A stretch of DNA of 64,000 nt from Mesorhizobium sp. M8A.F.Ca.ET.218.01.1.1 (GTDB lineage Bacteria; Pseudomonadota; Alphaproteobacteria; Rhizobiales; Rhizobiaceae), in the NCBI RefSeq assembly GCF_004791165.1, contig NZ_SRUZ01000003.1, forward strand, positions 558,001 to 622,000, read 5' to 3'. The notes below the pieces were generated by a model. That model was not told the DNA's origin and did not search any database. It saw only the letters and a list, made by a program, of their open reading frames with translations. Of this stretch, positions 1 through 9,242 are shown one piece after another (positions within the stretch are counted from its first letter, which is position 1; the number at the start of each line of letters is the position of its first letter). The translations under genes were made by a program, and so were the position numbers.

Positions 1-356
1 CGGTTGATGATGTTTTCCGGGTCGAGGATGTGCGAGCCTGTCTGGTCGCGCAGGCCGAGATCGACATTTGGGAAAGTGGCTAGTGCCGGAATGCCGAGCT
101 TGGCAGCGCGTTCGGCTTCCTTGACGGCAAGGTCGACCGAAAGGCGGAAAACGCCGGGCATGGCGGCGATCGGTTCGCGGACATTTCTGCCCTCGACGAC
201 GAAGATCGGCCAGATCAGGTCGTCGACCGAAAGCCGGTTCTCCTGCACGAGCCTGCGCGACCAGTCGGCCTTGCGCATGCGGCGCAGGCGGCGGCTGCCG
301 GTGACGTCGTCGACGCTGCGCGCGCCGGCAGGTTTTGCTGGGGTGAATTTGTTCAT
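1..356 (-). CDS. hemB: Delta-aminolevulinic acid dehydratase (porphobilinogen synthase), N-terminal part
   Basis: HemB condenses two 5-aminolevulinate molecules to porphobilinogen in cytoplasmic tetrapyrrole synthesis. Only the first 118 or so residues lie in the window; the rest runs off the left edge. Visible family signatures are the N-terminal RRLRRMRK segment, the stretch DLIWPIFVVEG and the following GVFRLSVD and GIPALATFPNVD, which form the first strand and helix of the TIM barrel. The catalytic lysines and metal cysteines are outside the window. The ATG at 356 gives the usual start. About 110 bases separate it from the gene upstream on the same strand. Confidence 0.93.
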   Translation of the reverse strand, partial: MNKFTPAKPAGARSVDDVTGSRRLRRMRKADWSRRLVQENRLSVDDLIWPIFVVEGRNVREPIAAMPGVFRLSVDLAVKEAERAAKLGIPALATFPNVDLGLRDQTGSHILDPENIIN

Positions 357-469
357 GGCCAAAACTCCGGATCGGCGGCTTTTACCACGAGCCCCTGGTG
401 CTGACCAATGCGACACGTTTGTGCCAGGGGTCAAAGCTGCCACAGCGCTGTCCCACCACGCCTATTGGG

Positions 470-1285
470 TCAGGGCTGCCCATTACCCGAAAGGATCTGC
501 GCCGCGCCTCCGATGGCGACACGGAACGCCTCGTCGAAGCTGACCCCTCGCACCTGCCAACGATAGGTCTTGCCGTGATCGGCCAGCCGCCAATCGGCGA
601 TCCAGCCGAATTCCTTGTCGCTCCATACGATGCTGCCGGCGAGCGCTCTGGCGCCACCGGCCTGTTTGGCCAGCCGATCGAGCCTTGCCATGTCGGCCGC
701 GCGCAACGCTTCTTCGCTCAGGTCCCCAAGCTGCGCGGCCTTCGGAAAGACGACATGCATCAGTGTTGGACCGGTGGCATTGACGAAGGATTCGCGCATC
801 GTCTCGCCACGCTTTTCCTCGGCCGTCAGTGCGAAATGCCGAGCGCCCTGTTCGGTCGTGAGAAAGACGGTGAGCGTCGGCCGCTCGCCAAGCCAGGGTT
901 TGCTGCCGAGCGACGCCAGCACCTTGTCGATCACGTCAGGCTTGTAGAGGCAGGTGAGGTCATGCGGCCGGTCATGCGTGCCTTGCTCGTCATGGATCGG
1001 AATGCCTTCCAGCCGGTCGCGGTACCGGAACGAGTCGACAAAGCTGCCGGCCTTGTCGCGCAGCGCGTCCATTTCGCGTCTGGCAAGCAGCCGCTGATCG
1101 CCCGAAACACGGACGAGGACCTTGTCGAGGCAAGTCCTGAAGCCGAGCTGACGGTTTTCTTCACCCTGGCCGGTGACGATGGTCTGCGATTGGTAAAGAT
1201 CGTCGACCGTCGCGGCGACGGCGTCGCGAGACATGACGCAGATAACCATCAGGCCGATCGTTGCGAGACGGGAAAGTCCGGCCAT
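470..1285 (-). CDS. DUF2066 domain-containing secreted protein
   Basis: This 271-residue protein begins with a signal peptide-like segment (MAGLSRLATIGLMVICVMS, cleavage probably after DAVA). The mature part starts with VDDLYQSQTIVTGQGEENR and continues with CLDKVLVRVSGD, which matches the DUF2066 family of proteobacterial periplasmic proteins of unknown role. An open frame continues upstream, but the ATG at 1285 was chosen because the signal peptide begins there and the upstream residues are low-complexity shadow sequence. It stands between hemB and a divergent methyltransferase gene. Confidence 0.8.
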   Translation of the reverse strand: MAGLSRLATIGLMVICVMSRDAVAATVDDLYQSQTIVTGQGEENRQLGFRTCLDKVLVRVSGDQRLLARREMDALRDKAGSFVDSFRYRDRLEGIPIHDEQGTHDRPHDLTCLYKPDVIDKVLASLGSKPWLGERPTLTVFLTTEQGARHFALTAEEKRGETMRESFVNATGPTLMHVVFPKAAQLGDLSEEALRAADMARLDRLAKQAGGARALAGSIVWSDKEFGWIADWRLADHGKTYRWQVRGVSFDEAFRVAIGGAAQILSGNGQP

Positions 1286-1393
1286 GTCTTGCCGTCCGGT
1301 TGAAGGTGGCCATCTTCTAGCACTGGGCGCCAGCTTCGGCCAAGACGGAACGCGTTGCACCGAATGGCGCGGCCGGCATTGCGAGGAGCAGCC

Positions 1394-1942
1394 ATGACCG
1401 TCGTGTGGTTCATCTATGCCGCCTGGATACTGCTCATTGTCTACCTGACTGTCCAAGCGACCGTAGTGAAACGGGATACGGAGCCGCATTTGCTGCAGAG
1501 CTTCGGCCTGATGTTGGCCATGATCGCGGCTTTCCTGCTTCCGAGTCTGCCATTCTTCGCCTTCGTCAACTTCGCGCCCGTGAACGGGATGGTCAGCAGC
1601 GTCGGCATGCTGATGACGGTTGCCGGCATGCTTTTCCTGGTCTGGGCGCGGCAAAGCCTCGGGCGTAACTGGAGCCAGACCGTTTCAGCCAAGCAGGGAC
1701 ATGAGCTGGTGACGTCAGGCCCGTACCGCTACGTGCGCCATCCCATGTATACGGGCGGCCTGCTCGCGGGCATCGGCTCCGCGGTCGCGCTCGGTGGCCC
1801 GTTCGTCTTTCTGCTCATTCTGCTGGGGGCGATCTTTGTGTGGCGGGTCGGCGCCGAGGTCCGGCTTATGGCGCGGCAATTTCCCGATGAGTTCCCCACC
1901 TATGTCGAGCGGACCAAGGCGCTGATCCCGTTCGTATGGTAG
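1394..1942 (+). CDS. Isoprenylcysteine carboxyl methyltransferase (ICMT/PEMT) family membrane protein
   Basis: The 182-residue protein has several hydrophobic segments (near residues 3-25, 35-60, 70-90 and 120-150) and the family signature GPYRYVRHPMYTGG near residue 112, which binds S-adenosylmethionine in ICMT and PEMT-type methyltransferases. The natural substrate of bacterial members is usually unknown; candidates are lipids or small thiols. The ATG at 1394 follows GAGGAGC and places the first membrane helix at the N-terminus; an in-frame upstream start at 1355 would add residues with no family resemblance. Confidence 0.82.
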   Translation: MTVVWFIYAAWILLIVYLTVQATVVKRDTEPHLLQSFGLMLAMIAAFLLPSLPFFAFVNFAPVNGMVSSVGMLMTVAGMLFLVWARQSLGRNWSQTVSAKQGHELVTSGPYRYVRHPMYTGGLLAGIGSAVALGGPFVFLLILLGAIFVWRVGAEVRLMARQFPDEFPTYVERTKALIPFVW

Positions 1943-2061
1943 CGCGCTTGCCGCAATTCGACCTGACTGACCTGCCTCTCTTCGCGCCCGGCAATTGACG
2001 TTCCCCTGGTCGCCGCTTAGCACTTCAGTCCCGCAGGCGCGGGGACAAGGATTCTCTGGCG

Positions 2062-3102
2062 ATGGATTTTGGTGGAGGCGACGAAATTCGCTTCGAAAGG
2101 ATGGGCAGGGCCGGCGTCGTCACGCTGACGCGGCCGCAGGCACTCAATGCCGTCACCCATCCCATGGTCAAGGCGCTGGACAAGGCCCTGCGTTCCTGGG
2201 AGCGCGACGACGGCGTGGACGTCGTCGCCGTCAAGGCCGAGGGCAGGGCGTTTTCGGCTGGAGGCGACATCCTGCACATCTACGAAGCCGGCCGGGCCGG
2301 AAAGCCGCCGGTCGAGTTCTTCGCCGACGAGTATCGGCTCAACGCCTATATCGCGCGTTTCAAGAAACCCTATGTCGCCCTCATCGACGGCATCGTCATG
2401 GGCGGCGGAGTCGGCATTTCCTTTCACGGCTCGCATCGGGTGATGACCGAAAATGCGCAGTTCGCGATGCCTGAGGTCGGCATCGGCTTTTTCCCCGACG
2501 TCGGCGCCAGTCATCTGCTGCCCGATCTCGGCGGTTCCTTCGGCATGTACCTGGCGCTGACAGGCAACCGCATCCGCTATGGCGATGCCCTGTGGTCGGG
2601 GCTGGCCACCCACACCATCAAGACCGAAGACCAGGCAAGCTTCCTCGACCGGCTGGCGCTGACGGGCGATCCGGAATCGGTGCTGCGCGGTTTTTTTGTT
2701 CCGGCCAAGCGGGAGACGGAGAGGCCGATCCTGGAGGCGATCGCCCGTCATTTCGCCCAGCCGTCGCTGCCGGATCTCATCGACAGCCTGGATCGCGCCG
2801 GCAAGGACGAGTTCGCGGCCAAAACCCTGGCGACGATCCGCATGCGCTCGCCGACCAGCCTTCGCGTCGCCTGGCGGCAGATCAGCGCCGGGCAGACATT
2901 GTCGATGGACGATTGCATGAGGATGGAGTTCCGCATCCTGAACCGCATGCTGGCCGGCCACGATTTCTACGAAGGCATCCGTGCCGCCATCATCGACAAG
3001 GGCTCGAAGCCGCAATGGCGGCCGGCAAAGATCGATGCGGTCGCCGAGGCGGACGTCGAGGCCTATTTCGCTCCGCTCGGCGATCGGGAGCTTGGGCTGT
3101 GA
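2062..3102 (+). CDS. Enoyl-CoA hydratase/isomerase family protein, 3-hydroxyisobutyryl-CoA hydrolase type
   Basis: The 346-residue crotonase-fold protein is longer than a typical enoyl-CoA hydratase (about 260) and matches the 3-hydroxyisobutyryl-CoA hydrolase branch used in valine breakdown. Oxyanion-hole segments are visible as GRAFSAGGDI near residue 72 and IVMGGGVGISFHGSHR near 112, followed by FAMPEVGIGFFPDVGASHLLP, which carries the catalytic glutamate region of this branch. The ATG at 2062 is preceded by AAGGA. The stop overlaps the GTG start of the next gene, so the two are probably co-translated. Confidence 0.88.
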   Translation: MDFGGGDEIRFERMGRAGVVTLTRPQALNAVTHPMVKALDKALRSWERDDGVDVVAVKAEGRAFSAGGDILHIYEAGRAGKPPVEFFADEYRLNAYIARFKKPYVALIDGIVMGGGVGISFHGSHRVMTENAQFAMPEVGIGFFPDVGASHLLPDLGGSFGMYLALTGNRIRYGDALWSGLATHTIKTEDQASFLDRLALTGDPESVLRGFFVPAKRETERPILEAIARHFAQPSLPDLIDSLDRAGKDEFAAKTLATIRMRSPTSLRVAWRQISAGQTLSMDDCMRMEFRILNRMLAGHDFYEGIRAAIIDKGSKPQWRPAKIDAVAEADVEAYFAPLGDRELGL

Positions 3103-3521
3103 GCGAGGCGACATCGAGACGCGTCGTCCTGCAGCCCTCGGCGGTCGAGGTGATCTTCGCCTGGTTCCAGCGCGTCATTGCAGGCTACTGCCTGATGTTC
3201 GGCGTCCTGTACTGGATCAAGCTGATCGGATTCTATCCGGGCTCGCTGTGGCGCTTCGACCTTATGCCGGTGCATTGGCAGGTGGCGGCGGTGATGCTCG
3301 CCGTGTTCTTTCCCTTCGCCGCGGCCGGCTTGTGGATGCTGGCGTCCTGGGGGCCGGTGATCTGGTTCATATGCGCGGTCACCGAGACGGTCATGTATGC
3401 CGGCTTTCCCGAGCTTTTCGGCCATCGTCTCCTGATCCTCGTCTCGCATGCCTGCGTGGCGCTGCTCTACATCGTCTTTCGCGTCGTCATCTACCTGCAG
3501 AAACGGCCGGCACGGCACTAA
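3099..3521 (+). CDS. DUF6163-like integral membrane protein
   Basis: This 140-residue protein starts at a GTG that overlaps the preceding stop (GTGA arrangement), giving the N-terminus VSEATSRR. It has four hydrophobic segments, roughly residues 22-42, 60-80, 85-105 and 112-130, and no recognisable catalytic motif. Proteins of this size and layout occur next to the same hydrolase in rhizobia and are classed as DUF6163; that assignment is from memory of the family. Function is unknown. The much longer open frame that precedes the GTG is a shadow of the upstream gene. Confidence 0.7.
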   Translation: MSEATSRRVVLQPSAVEVIFAWFQRVIAGYCLMFGVLYWIKLIGFYPGSLWRFDLMPVHWQVAAVMLAVFFPFAAAGLWMLASWGPVIWFICAVTETVMYAGFPELFGHRLLILVSHACVALLYIVFRVVIYLQKRPARH

Positions 3522-3640
3522 GCCATTGTGCGCGTTGGCGACTTGGCGATCGCCTCTATCCGGCCCCGCGGTCATTGCCTAAATCTTTAGGTTAATCATC
3601 CTTGCTCGGGTGACCGTTCGTTAAGCCTCTTCCGAAACCT

Positions 3641-3652
3641 CTTACCGGTAAG
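3641..3652. promoter_or_regulatory. 12-base perfect palindrome upstream of ldtR
   Basis: The sequence CTTACCGGTAAG is perfectly self-complementary and lies about 110 bases before the ldtR start. A second inverted repeat, CCTAAA-TC-TTTAGG, is at 3579-3592. MarR-type regulators bind short palindromes and often control their own promoter, so this may be an LdtR operator. That is inference from position and symmetry only. Confidence 0.35.
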
Positions 3653-3759
3653 CTCTTGTTAGCCCTAGCGTTTAAGTCGAATTTTATGAGTATTCGATAG
3701 TGTCGCGATCAAGGTGAAAAACAAAAAATCACCAGGGCGACAAACGAGAGGCAAAGACA

Positions 3760-4275
3760 ATGATCAATTCGCGTCCGGCGGCGAAGACCGCCAACGTTTC
3801 CGACGATCGCCGCGAGGCTATCCGTTCCCTGTACATGGAATCGCTGCAGCTGGTCGAGCGTCTGCACCGCCGTCTGCTTGATGTCATCAAGGACGAATTC
3901 GACCGCAACGGCCGTTCCGACATCAACGCCATCCAGGCGCTGCTGCTCTTCAACATCGGCAATTCCGAGCTGACCGCCGGCGAGCTGCGTTCGCGTGGCT
4001 ACTATCTCGGCTCGAACGTCTCCTACAATCTGAAGAAGCTGGTCGATCTCGGCTTCATCAACCACCAGCGCTCGCGCATCGACCGCCGTTCGGTCCGCGT
4101 TTCGCTGACGCCGAAGGGCAATGAAGTGGCTGATGTGGTCGCCGGTCTCTATGAGCGTCATGTCGGCTCGATCGAACAGGTCGGCGGTATCAACACCGAC
4201 GAGTTCAAGCAGATGAACCGCGCCCTGCAGCGCCTCGACCGCTTTTGGAACGACACGATTGCCTATCGGATGTAA
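3760..4275 (+). CDS. ldtR: MarR-family transcriptional regulator LdtR
   Basis: The 171-residue protein is a winged-helix regulator of the MarR family. The recognition-helix region reads LTAGELRSRGYYLGSNVSYN and the wing IDRRSVRVSLTPKG. In Sinorhizobium and Liberibacter, LdtR is known to activate the adjacent L,D-transpeptidase gene ldtP and to affect osmotic tolerance and motility; the same adjacency is seen here, with ldtP beginning about 330 bases downstream. The start is preceded by GAGAGG. A separate terminator follows, so ldtR and ldtP are probably transcribed independently. Confidence 0.88.
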   Translation: MINSRPAAKTANVSDDRREAIRSLYMESLQLVERLHRRLLDVIKDEFDRNGRSDINAIQALLLFNIGNSELTAGELRSRGYYLGSNVSYNLKKLVDLGFINHQRSRIDRRSVRVSLTPKGNEVADVVAGLYERHVGSIEQVGGINTDEFKQMNRALQRLDRFWNDTIAYRM

Positions 4276-4337
4276 GACCACCCAGGAAACCGAGCCGCGC
4301 CGCAGAAGCGCGGCCGAAACAGCGACCTCCAGTCAGG

Positions 4338-4368
4338 GCCGGTGCCGAAAAGCACCGGTCTTTTCTTT
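4338..4368 (+). terminator. Rho-independent terminator after ldtR
   Basis: CCGGTGC (4339-4345) and GCACCGG (4352-4358) form a 7-base-pair stem with a CGAAAA loop, followed by TCTTTTCTTTCTT. It ends the ldtR transcript. The rest of 4276-4608 (333 bases) shows no gene; it must hold the ldtP promoter, but I see no convincing -35/-10 pair. Confidence 0.75.
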
Positions 4369-4608
4369 CTTGCGTCCGGCCAAAGCAAATTACGGGCCAA
4401 GGCCACGTTGCCGCCATATTCCAATGGAACCGAGAGTGGCAGTGATGCTGTGGTGAAGACCATGCGTCCACCCGCAACCGTGTCGCGCCTATGCCTTTGT
4501 CGCCGATGTGATACGGACCATGGTTGGCTAATTGTTAAGATTGCCGATTTTAGAGTGCGGGCGAGATCGCGCGATGATCGACGCAGCAAGTGATCGAACG
4601 CTACAAGA

Positions 4609-5877
4609 ATGTCTGGAACGTCCATGAGAACCAGCCGCCGTTTTTTCCTTTCCGGAGCCTCCGCGCTCGCAGCCGCCATGGTGGCCGGCCGTGCGAATGC
4701 GCAGGATGTGATCGGGGATATCCTGAAATCCTCGGCCCGCGGCAACTGGGATGATCAGTTCGATGCGCGCGCCAGCGAAGGCGGCAAGGTGGCCTCGACG
4801 CTGCCAATCTTCAGCCCGCAGACCGTCGCCTTCACCGAGCAGGCGGTCGCGCAGTATCAGAACATCGTCTCGCAGGGCGGCTGGACGGACGTACCCGCGA
4901 CCAAGAAGCTTCAGCTCGGCGTCGACGATCCGGACGTGGTGCCGCTGCGCAAGCGCCTGATGGTTGCTGGCGACCTGTCGCAGAGTGCCGGCATTTCGAC
5001 GGCCTTCGATTCCTATGTCGATTCGGCGGTCAAGCGCTTCCAGTTGCGCCATGGCCTGCCGGCTGACGGCTCGATGGGCAAATACACCTACGCCGCGATG
5101 AACGTGTCGGCGCAGATCCGGCTTGGCCAGCTGCAGACCAATCTGCAGCGCCTGAAGGAGAAGGCCGGTACGCTGGGCAGCCGCTACGTGCTGGTCGACA
5201 TTCCGGCCGCGCAGATCGAAGCGGTCGAGAACGACCGCGTCGTGCTTCGCCACACCGCGATCGTCGGCAAGATCGATCGCCAGACGCCGATCGTCAATTC
5301 CAAGATCAACGAGATCATCGTCAATCCGTACTGGAACGCACCGGTCTCGATCGTGCGCAAGGACATCATTCCGCTGATGCGGAAGAATCCCGATTATCTC
5401 AAGAACAGCCACATCCGCCTGTTCGCGCCCGATGGCAGTGAAGTCGATCCGATGAATGTCGACTGGTCGACGGACGATGCCGAAAAGTACCGTTTCCGCC
5501 AGGATCCCGGTTCGGAAAACGCCATGGCCTCGGTCAAGATCAATTTCCCGAGCCCGGACGGAGTCTACATGCATGACACGCCGCAGCAGAGCCTGTTCGG
5601 CAAGATGATGCGCTTCGATTCCTCGGGCTGCGTGCGCGTCCAGAACGTGCGCGATCTCGTCACCTGGATCCTGCGCGACACGCCCGGCTGGGATCGCCAG
5701 CATTTCGAGGCGGCTATCAAGACTGGTCAGAACACACCGATCCAGGTCACCAACCCGGTGCCGGTGCATTTCCTCTATCTCTCGGCATGGTCGACGGGAC
5801 CTGGCGTCGTCCAGTTCCGCGACGACGTCTATGCGCTCGATGGCGCCAGCGAGCTGCAGATCACGTCTTCTCTCTAA
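4609..5877 (+). CDS. ldtP: L,D-transpeptidase (YkuD fold) with peptidoglycan-binding domain
   Basis: The 422-residue protein begins with a twin-arginine-like signal (TSRRFFLSGASALAAAM, cleavage near GRANA). A peptidoglycan-binding domain follows at about residues 140-175 (SYVDSAVKRFQLRHGLPADG). The YkuD catalytic domain (about 185-370) contains MHDTPQQSLF and the catalytic SSGCVRV with its nucleophilic cysteine. Such enzymes make 3-3 crosslinks or attach proteins to peptidoglycan. A second ATG at 4624, six bases after a GGA, would shorten the signal by five residues and may be the real start. It is the expected target of LdtR, encoded immediately upstream. Confidence 0.9.
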   Translation: MSGTSMRTSRRFFLSGASALAAAMVAGRANAQDVIGDILKSSARGNWDDQFDARASEGGKVASTLPIFSPQTVAFTEQAVAQYQNIVSQGGWTDVPATKKLQLGVDDPDVVPLRKRLMVAGDLSQSAGISTAFDSYVDSAVKRFQLRHGLPADGSMGKYTYAAMNVSAQIRLGQLQTNLQRLKEKAGTLGSRYVLVDIPAAQIEAVENDRVVLRHTAIVGKIDRQTPIVNSKINEIIVNPYWNAPVSIVRKDIIPLMRKNPDYLKNSHIRLFAPDGSEVDPMNVDWSTDDAEKYRFRQDPGSENAMASVKINFPSPDGVYMHDTPQQSLFGKMMRFDSSGCVRVQNVRDLVTWILRDTPGWDRQHFEAAIKTGQNTPIQVTNPVPVHFLYLSAWSTGPGVVQFRDDVYALDGASELQITSSL

Positions 5878-5893
5878 CTGGCTGATACTTTTG

Positions 5894-5924
5894 AAAAAAA
5901 GCCGCTCTCAGAGCGGCTTTTTTG
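5894..5924 (+). terminator. Rho-independent terminator after ldtP
   Basis: GCCGCTC (5901-5907) and GAGCGGC (5911-5917) pair around a three-base loop; the hairpin is flanked by an A-run (5894-5900) and followed by TTTTTTGTT. A strong terminator immediately after the ldtP stop. Confidence 0.9.
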
Positions 5925-6010
5925 TTGCGGACGCCGTCAGATCGAGCCTTCGACCGGCTGGACGAAGTTCCAGCCATTGGCCATGGTCGGCAAACAGCCG
6001 GAATCGTGCC

Positions 6011-7651
6011 ATGGACGTCGCTCTCTTCATTCTCGTCGTGCTCGTCTTCGTGGCACTGTCCGGCGCGCTCGTCCGGCTGGTTCGGGTGCCGCTGCCGGTG
6101 CTGCAGATCGCCATCGGCGCGGCCCTTGCCTGGCCGGCCAGAGGCCTGCATGTCGAGATCGATCCCGAACTTTTCCTGCTGGTGTTCATCCCGCCGCTTC
6201 TGTTCGGTGACGCCTTCGCGGCGCCCAAACGTGAGCTCATCGGTTTGCGCGGACCGATCCTCGACCTCGCCATCGGGCTCGTCTTCTTCACCATTGTCGG
6301 CTTCGGCTATGCTTTGCACTGGCTGGTGCCGAGCATTCCGCTCGTCGTCGCTTTCGCGCTCGCCGCCGTGCTGTCGCCGACCGACGCCGTGGCGGTGTCC
6401 TCGATCGTTGACAGGAATGTGGTTCCGTCCCGACTGATGCATATATTGGAGGGCGAGTCGCTGCTCAACGACGCGTCGGGCCTGGTCATGTTCCGCTTTG
6501 CGGTGGCTGCGGCATTGACCGGCAGCTTCTCCCTCGCGGGAGCCTCGCTCAGCTTCCTCTATGCCGTCGCCGCCGGCATCCTGGCCGGCCTCGCGGCCCT
6601 GTTCATCGCCGCCAAGACGCTGCAACTGCTCAACCGCATCGGCGGCGTGCCGGCCGAGGCGCAGGTTCTCGTCATGATCCTGCTGCCTTTCGTTGCCTAT
6701 CTCGGCGCCGAGCATGTCGGAGCTTCGGGCATCCTGGCGGCGGTGACCGCCGGCCTGCTGACCGGGGTCTCCGGCATGTACCGCCACCTCGGCGTGTCGG
6801 CGCGCATGCAGACCCTGTCGCTCTGGGCGACGCTCACTTTCGTCTTCAATGGCGCTCTGTTCATTCTGCTCGGCCTGCAGCTTCCCGACATCATCCGCAA
6901 GGTTCCGCCGGAATTGTCCAGCCGGCATTGGCTGATCGAGCCGGTGGCGACGGTGCTGATCCTGACGCTCTGCCTGATCGGGCTGCGCTTCCTGTGGATC
7001 TGGGTCGGCGACATCGCCCAGGCGATCGCGGCGCGCCTCGGCAAGCGCGAGGCCTCGCCGTTCGGATTTCGCGTCCGGCTCGCCGGCTCGGTAGCCGGCG
7101 TGCGCGGCGCCATCACATTGGCGGGCATCCTGTCATTGCCGCTGGCTTTGCAGGATGGCTCGCCCTTTCCGGCACGCGATGTGGTGATCTTCCTGGCCGC
7201 CGGCGTCATCATCTGCTCGCTCGTCATTGCCAGCTTTGCCTTGCCCAGGATCGCGCGGGGGCTGGTCGAGCCGGGCGAGGATCCGGCCGCCGCGGAGGAG
7301 CGCCGCGCGCGCGTCGGCGCCGCCAATGCGGCGATCGCCAGGATCGAGAGCATCGCCAACGAGCAAGGCGAGGGCGAGGCGGTCGAGGCCCGGCTCGCCG
7401 TCGCCGACAGCATCGTGGCAGGTTACCGTAGACGCATCGCGGCTTCCGACGAGGCCGCCGAGGCCCGCGCCGAGGCCCGCGAGGCCGGCAGGCTGGAGCT
7501 GGAACTCAGGGCGGCGGGCATCGAAGCCGAACGCTCCGCGCTGCGCGACATGTTCCGGAGCCAAGAGATCAATGATCACACGATGCGCGCGCTATTTTCC
7601 GAAATCACCTTGACCGAGGCCTTGCTGAAGCAGCGGCGGGACAGGAAATAG
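6011..7651 (+). CDS. Na+/H+ antiporter, CPA1 (NhaP/NHE-like) family
   Basis: The 546-residue protein has about twelve hydrophobic segments over residues 1-410, with the family ion-site region LSPTDAVAVSSI near residue 120 and LEGESLLNDASGLV near 150, both diagnostic of CPA1 sodium/proton antiporters. The C-terminal 130 residues are soluble, charged and alanine/glutamate-rich (probable coiled coil), as in NhaP-like proteins. The ATG at 6011 begins directly with the first membrane helix; the frame upstream of it is a shadow. It stands alone after the ldtP terminator. Confidence 0.9.
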   Translation: MDVALFILVVLVFVALSGALVRLVRVPLPVLQIAIGAALAWPARGLHVEIDPELFLLVFIPPLLFGDAFAAPKRELIGLRGPILDLAIGLVFFTIVGFGYALHWLVPSIPLVVAFALAAVLSPTDAVAVSSIVDRNVVPSRLMHILEGESLLNDASGLVMFRFAVAAALTGSFSLAGASLSFLYAVAAGILAGLAALFIAAKTLQLLNRIGGVPAEAQVLVMILLPFVAYLGAEHVGASGILAAVTAGLLTGVSGMYRHLGVSARMQTLSLWATLTFVFNGALFILLGLQLPDIIRKVPPELSSRHWLIEPVATVLILTLCLIGLRFLWIWVGDIAQAIAARLGKREASPFGFRVRLAGSVAGVRGAITLAGILSLPLALQDGSPFPARDVVIFLAAGVIICSLVIASFALPRIARGLVEPGEDPAAAEERRARVGAANAAIARIESIANEQGEGEAVEARLAVADSIVAGYRRRIAASDEAAEARAEAREAGRLELELRAAGIEAERSALRDMFRSQEINDHTMRALFSEITLTEALLKQRRDRK

Positions 7652-7830
7652 CGGTCCGCCCGATCGTTTGCCGCAAACCGGCCAGCAAATTTCGCGCCGC
7701 AAACGTGGCGAGGCTAAAACAACTGTGTTAATGGCCCGGCGAACGCAATGCATGTCGCCCGGAACCGTCCAGTGGTTTGGGACGACGGCATGCACGAATT
7801 TGCCCTTCCAACCCCAGGGGAACTCAGGCC

Positions 7831-9144
7831 ATGGCAACAGCAGCGGCGGCGTCGAACAAATTCGAATCCTTCTTCGAAACCACTTTGGAAGATGCCGATC
7901 CGGAGATCTTCGGCGCCATCCGCAACGAACTCGGTCGCCAGCGCCACGAGATCGAACTGATCGCCTCGGAAAACATCGTCTCGCGCGCCGTGCTCGAGGC
8001 GCAGGGCTCGATCATGACCAACAAATATGCCGAGGGCTATCCTGGCAAGCGCTACTATGGCGGCTGCCAGTTCGTCGACGTGGCTGAGGAACTGGCCATT
8101 GAGCGCGCCAAAAAGCTGTTTGGCTGCAATTTCGCGAACGTCCAGCCGAATTCCGGCAGCCAGATGAACCAGGCTGTGTTCCTGGCGCTGCTGCAGCCCG
8201 GCGATACCTTCATGGGCCTCGACCTTAATTCCGGTGGCCATCTGACCCACGGCTCGCCCGTCAACATGAGCGGCAAGTGGTTCAAGGTCGTCTCCTATGG
8301 TGTGCGCAAGGACGACCACCTGCTCGACATGGACGCGATCGAAAAGACCGCGCACGAGACCAAGCCGAAGCTGATCCTGGCCGGCGGCACCGCCTATTCG
8401 CGTGTCTGGGATTGGAAGCGTTTTCGCGAGATCGCGGACGCCGTCGGCGCCTATCTCATGGTCGATATGGCGCACATAGCGGGCCTCGTCGCTGGCGGCG
8501 TGCATCCCTCGCCCTTGCCGCACGCCCATGTGGTGACGACCACCACGCACAAATCGTTGCGTGGTCCGCGTGGCGGCATGATCCTGTGCAATGACGAGGA
8601 TATCGCCAAGAAGATGAACTCGGCGGTGTTCCCCGGCCTGCAGGGCGGCCCGCTGATGCATGTCATCGCCGCCAAGGCAGTGGCCTTCGGCGAAGCGTTG
8701 AAGCCGAGCTTCAAGATCTATGCCGAAAGCGTCGCCGCCAATGCCAAGGCGCTGGCTTCCAGCCTCAAGGAAACGGGTCTCGACATCGTCTCCGGCGGCA
8801 CCGACAACCACCTGATGCTGGTTGACCTCAGGCCCAAGAACGCCACCGGCAAGCGCGCCGAGGCGGCCCTTGGCCGCGCCAACATCACCTGCAACAAGAA
8901 CGGCATTCCTTTCGACCCGGAAAAGCCCTTCGTCACTTCGGGCGTGCGGCTGGGTACGCCGGCCGGCACCACGCGCGGCTTCGGCCAGGCCGAATTCCGT
9001 GAGATCGGCAAGCTGATCGCCGAGGTGCTGGATGGGCTCAAGGTCGCCAATTCCGACGAAGGCAATGCGGCGGTCGAAGCGGCGGTCAAGGCCAAGGTCG
9101 TTGCATTGACCGATCGGTTCCCGCTCTATCCCTATCTCGGTTGA
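7831..9144 (+). CDS. glyA: Serine hydroxymethyltransferase
   Basis: GlyA interconverts serine and glycine, loading tetrahydrofolate with a one-carbon unit, as a cytoplasmic PLP enzyme. The 437-residue product has the expected length. Visible signatures are [19 protein letters not shown] near the N-terminus, HLTHGSPVN, and the PLP-lysine segment [16 protein letters not shown]. The ATG at 7831 follows AGGGGAACTC; the in-frame start 54 bases upstream has no such site. Downstream order (nrdR, rib genes, nusB) is the usual rhizobial one, apart from two inserted small genes. Confidence 0.97.
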   Translation: MATAAAASNKFESFFETTLEDADPEIFGAIRNELGRQRHEIELIASENIVSRAVLEAQGSIMTNKYAEGYPGKRYYGGCQFVDVAEELAIERAKKLFGCNFANVQPNSGSQMNQAVFLALLQPGDTFMGLDLNSGGHLTHGSPVNMSGKWFKVVSYGVRKDDHLLDMDAIEKTAHETKPKLILAGGTAYSRVWDWKRFREIADAVGAYLMVDMAHIAGLVAGGVHPSPLPHAHVVTTTTHKSLRGPRGGMILCNDEDIAKKMNSAVFPGLQGGPLMHVIAAKAVAFGEALKPSFKIYAESVAANAKALASSLKETGLDIVSGGTDNHLMLVDLRPKNATGKRAEAALGRANITCNKNGIPFDPEKPFVTSGVRLGTPAGTTRGFGQAEFREIGKLIAEVLDGLKVANSDEGNAAVEAAVKAKVVALTDRFPLYPYLG

Positions 9145-9165
9145 CCATCCTTATCTCGGTTGACC
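9133..9165 (+). repeat. 14-base direct repeat across the glyA stop codon
   Basis: TATCTCGGTTGACC occurs at 9133-9146 and again at 9152-9165, a 19-base period. The first copy contains the glyA stop; the second is untranslated. It looks like a small local duplication. Confidence 0.8.
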
Positions 9166-9199
9166 GGGCGCGAAGCGTCATCTTTTATCTACCGGCGGT

Positions 9200-9223
9200 G
9201 CGTCACCCCTGATCGGGTGACGC
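9200..9223 (+). terminator. 9-base-pair hairpin between glyA and the next gene
   Basis: GCGTCACCC (9200-9208) and GGGTGACGC (9215-9223) pair perfectly around CTGATC. There is no following T-run, so it may be a weak terminator, an mRNA-stability element for glyA, or a structure just 5' of the ribosome-binding site (GGAG at 9232) of the next gene. Confidence 0.5.
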
Positions 9224-9242
9224 ATGGAACTGGAGATTGATG

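Noticed and set aside
392..439. Imperfect inverted repeat (CCCCTGG...CCAGGGG) between hemB and the DUF2066 gene
   Set aside because: The 7-base arms are separated by about 25 bases and there is no T-run; a role as terminator or operator cannot be supported.
2592..3098. Long N-terminal extension of the DUF6163-like frame
   Set aside because: It is an out-of-frame shadow of the hydrolase gene; the GTG overlapping the hydrolase stop is the sensible start.
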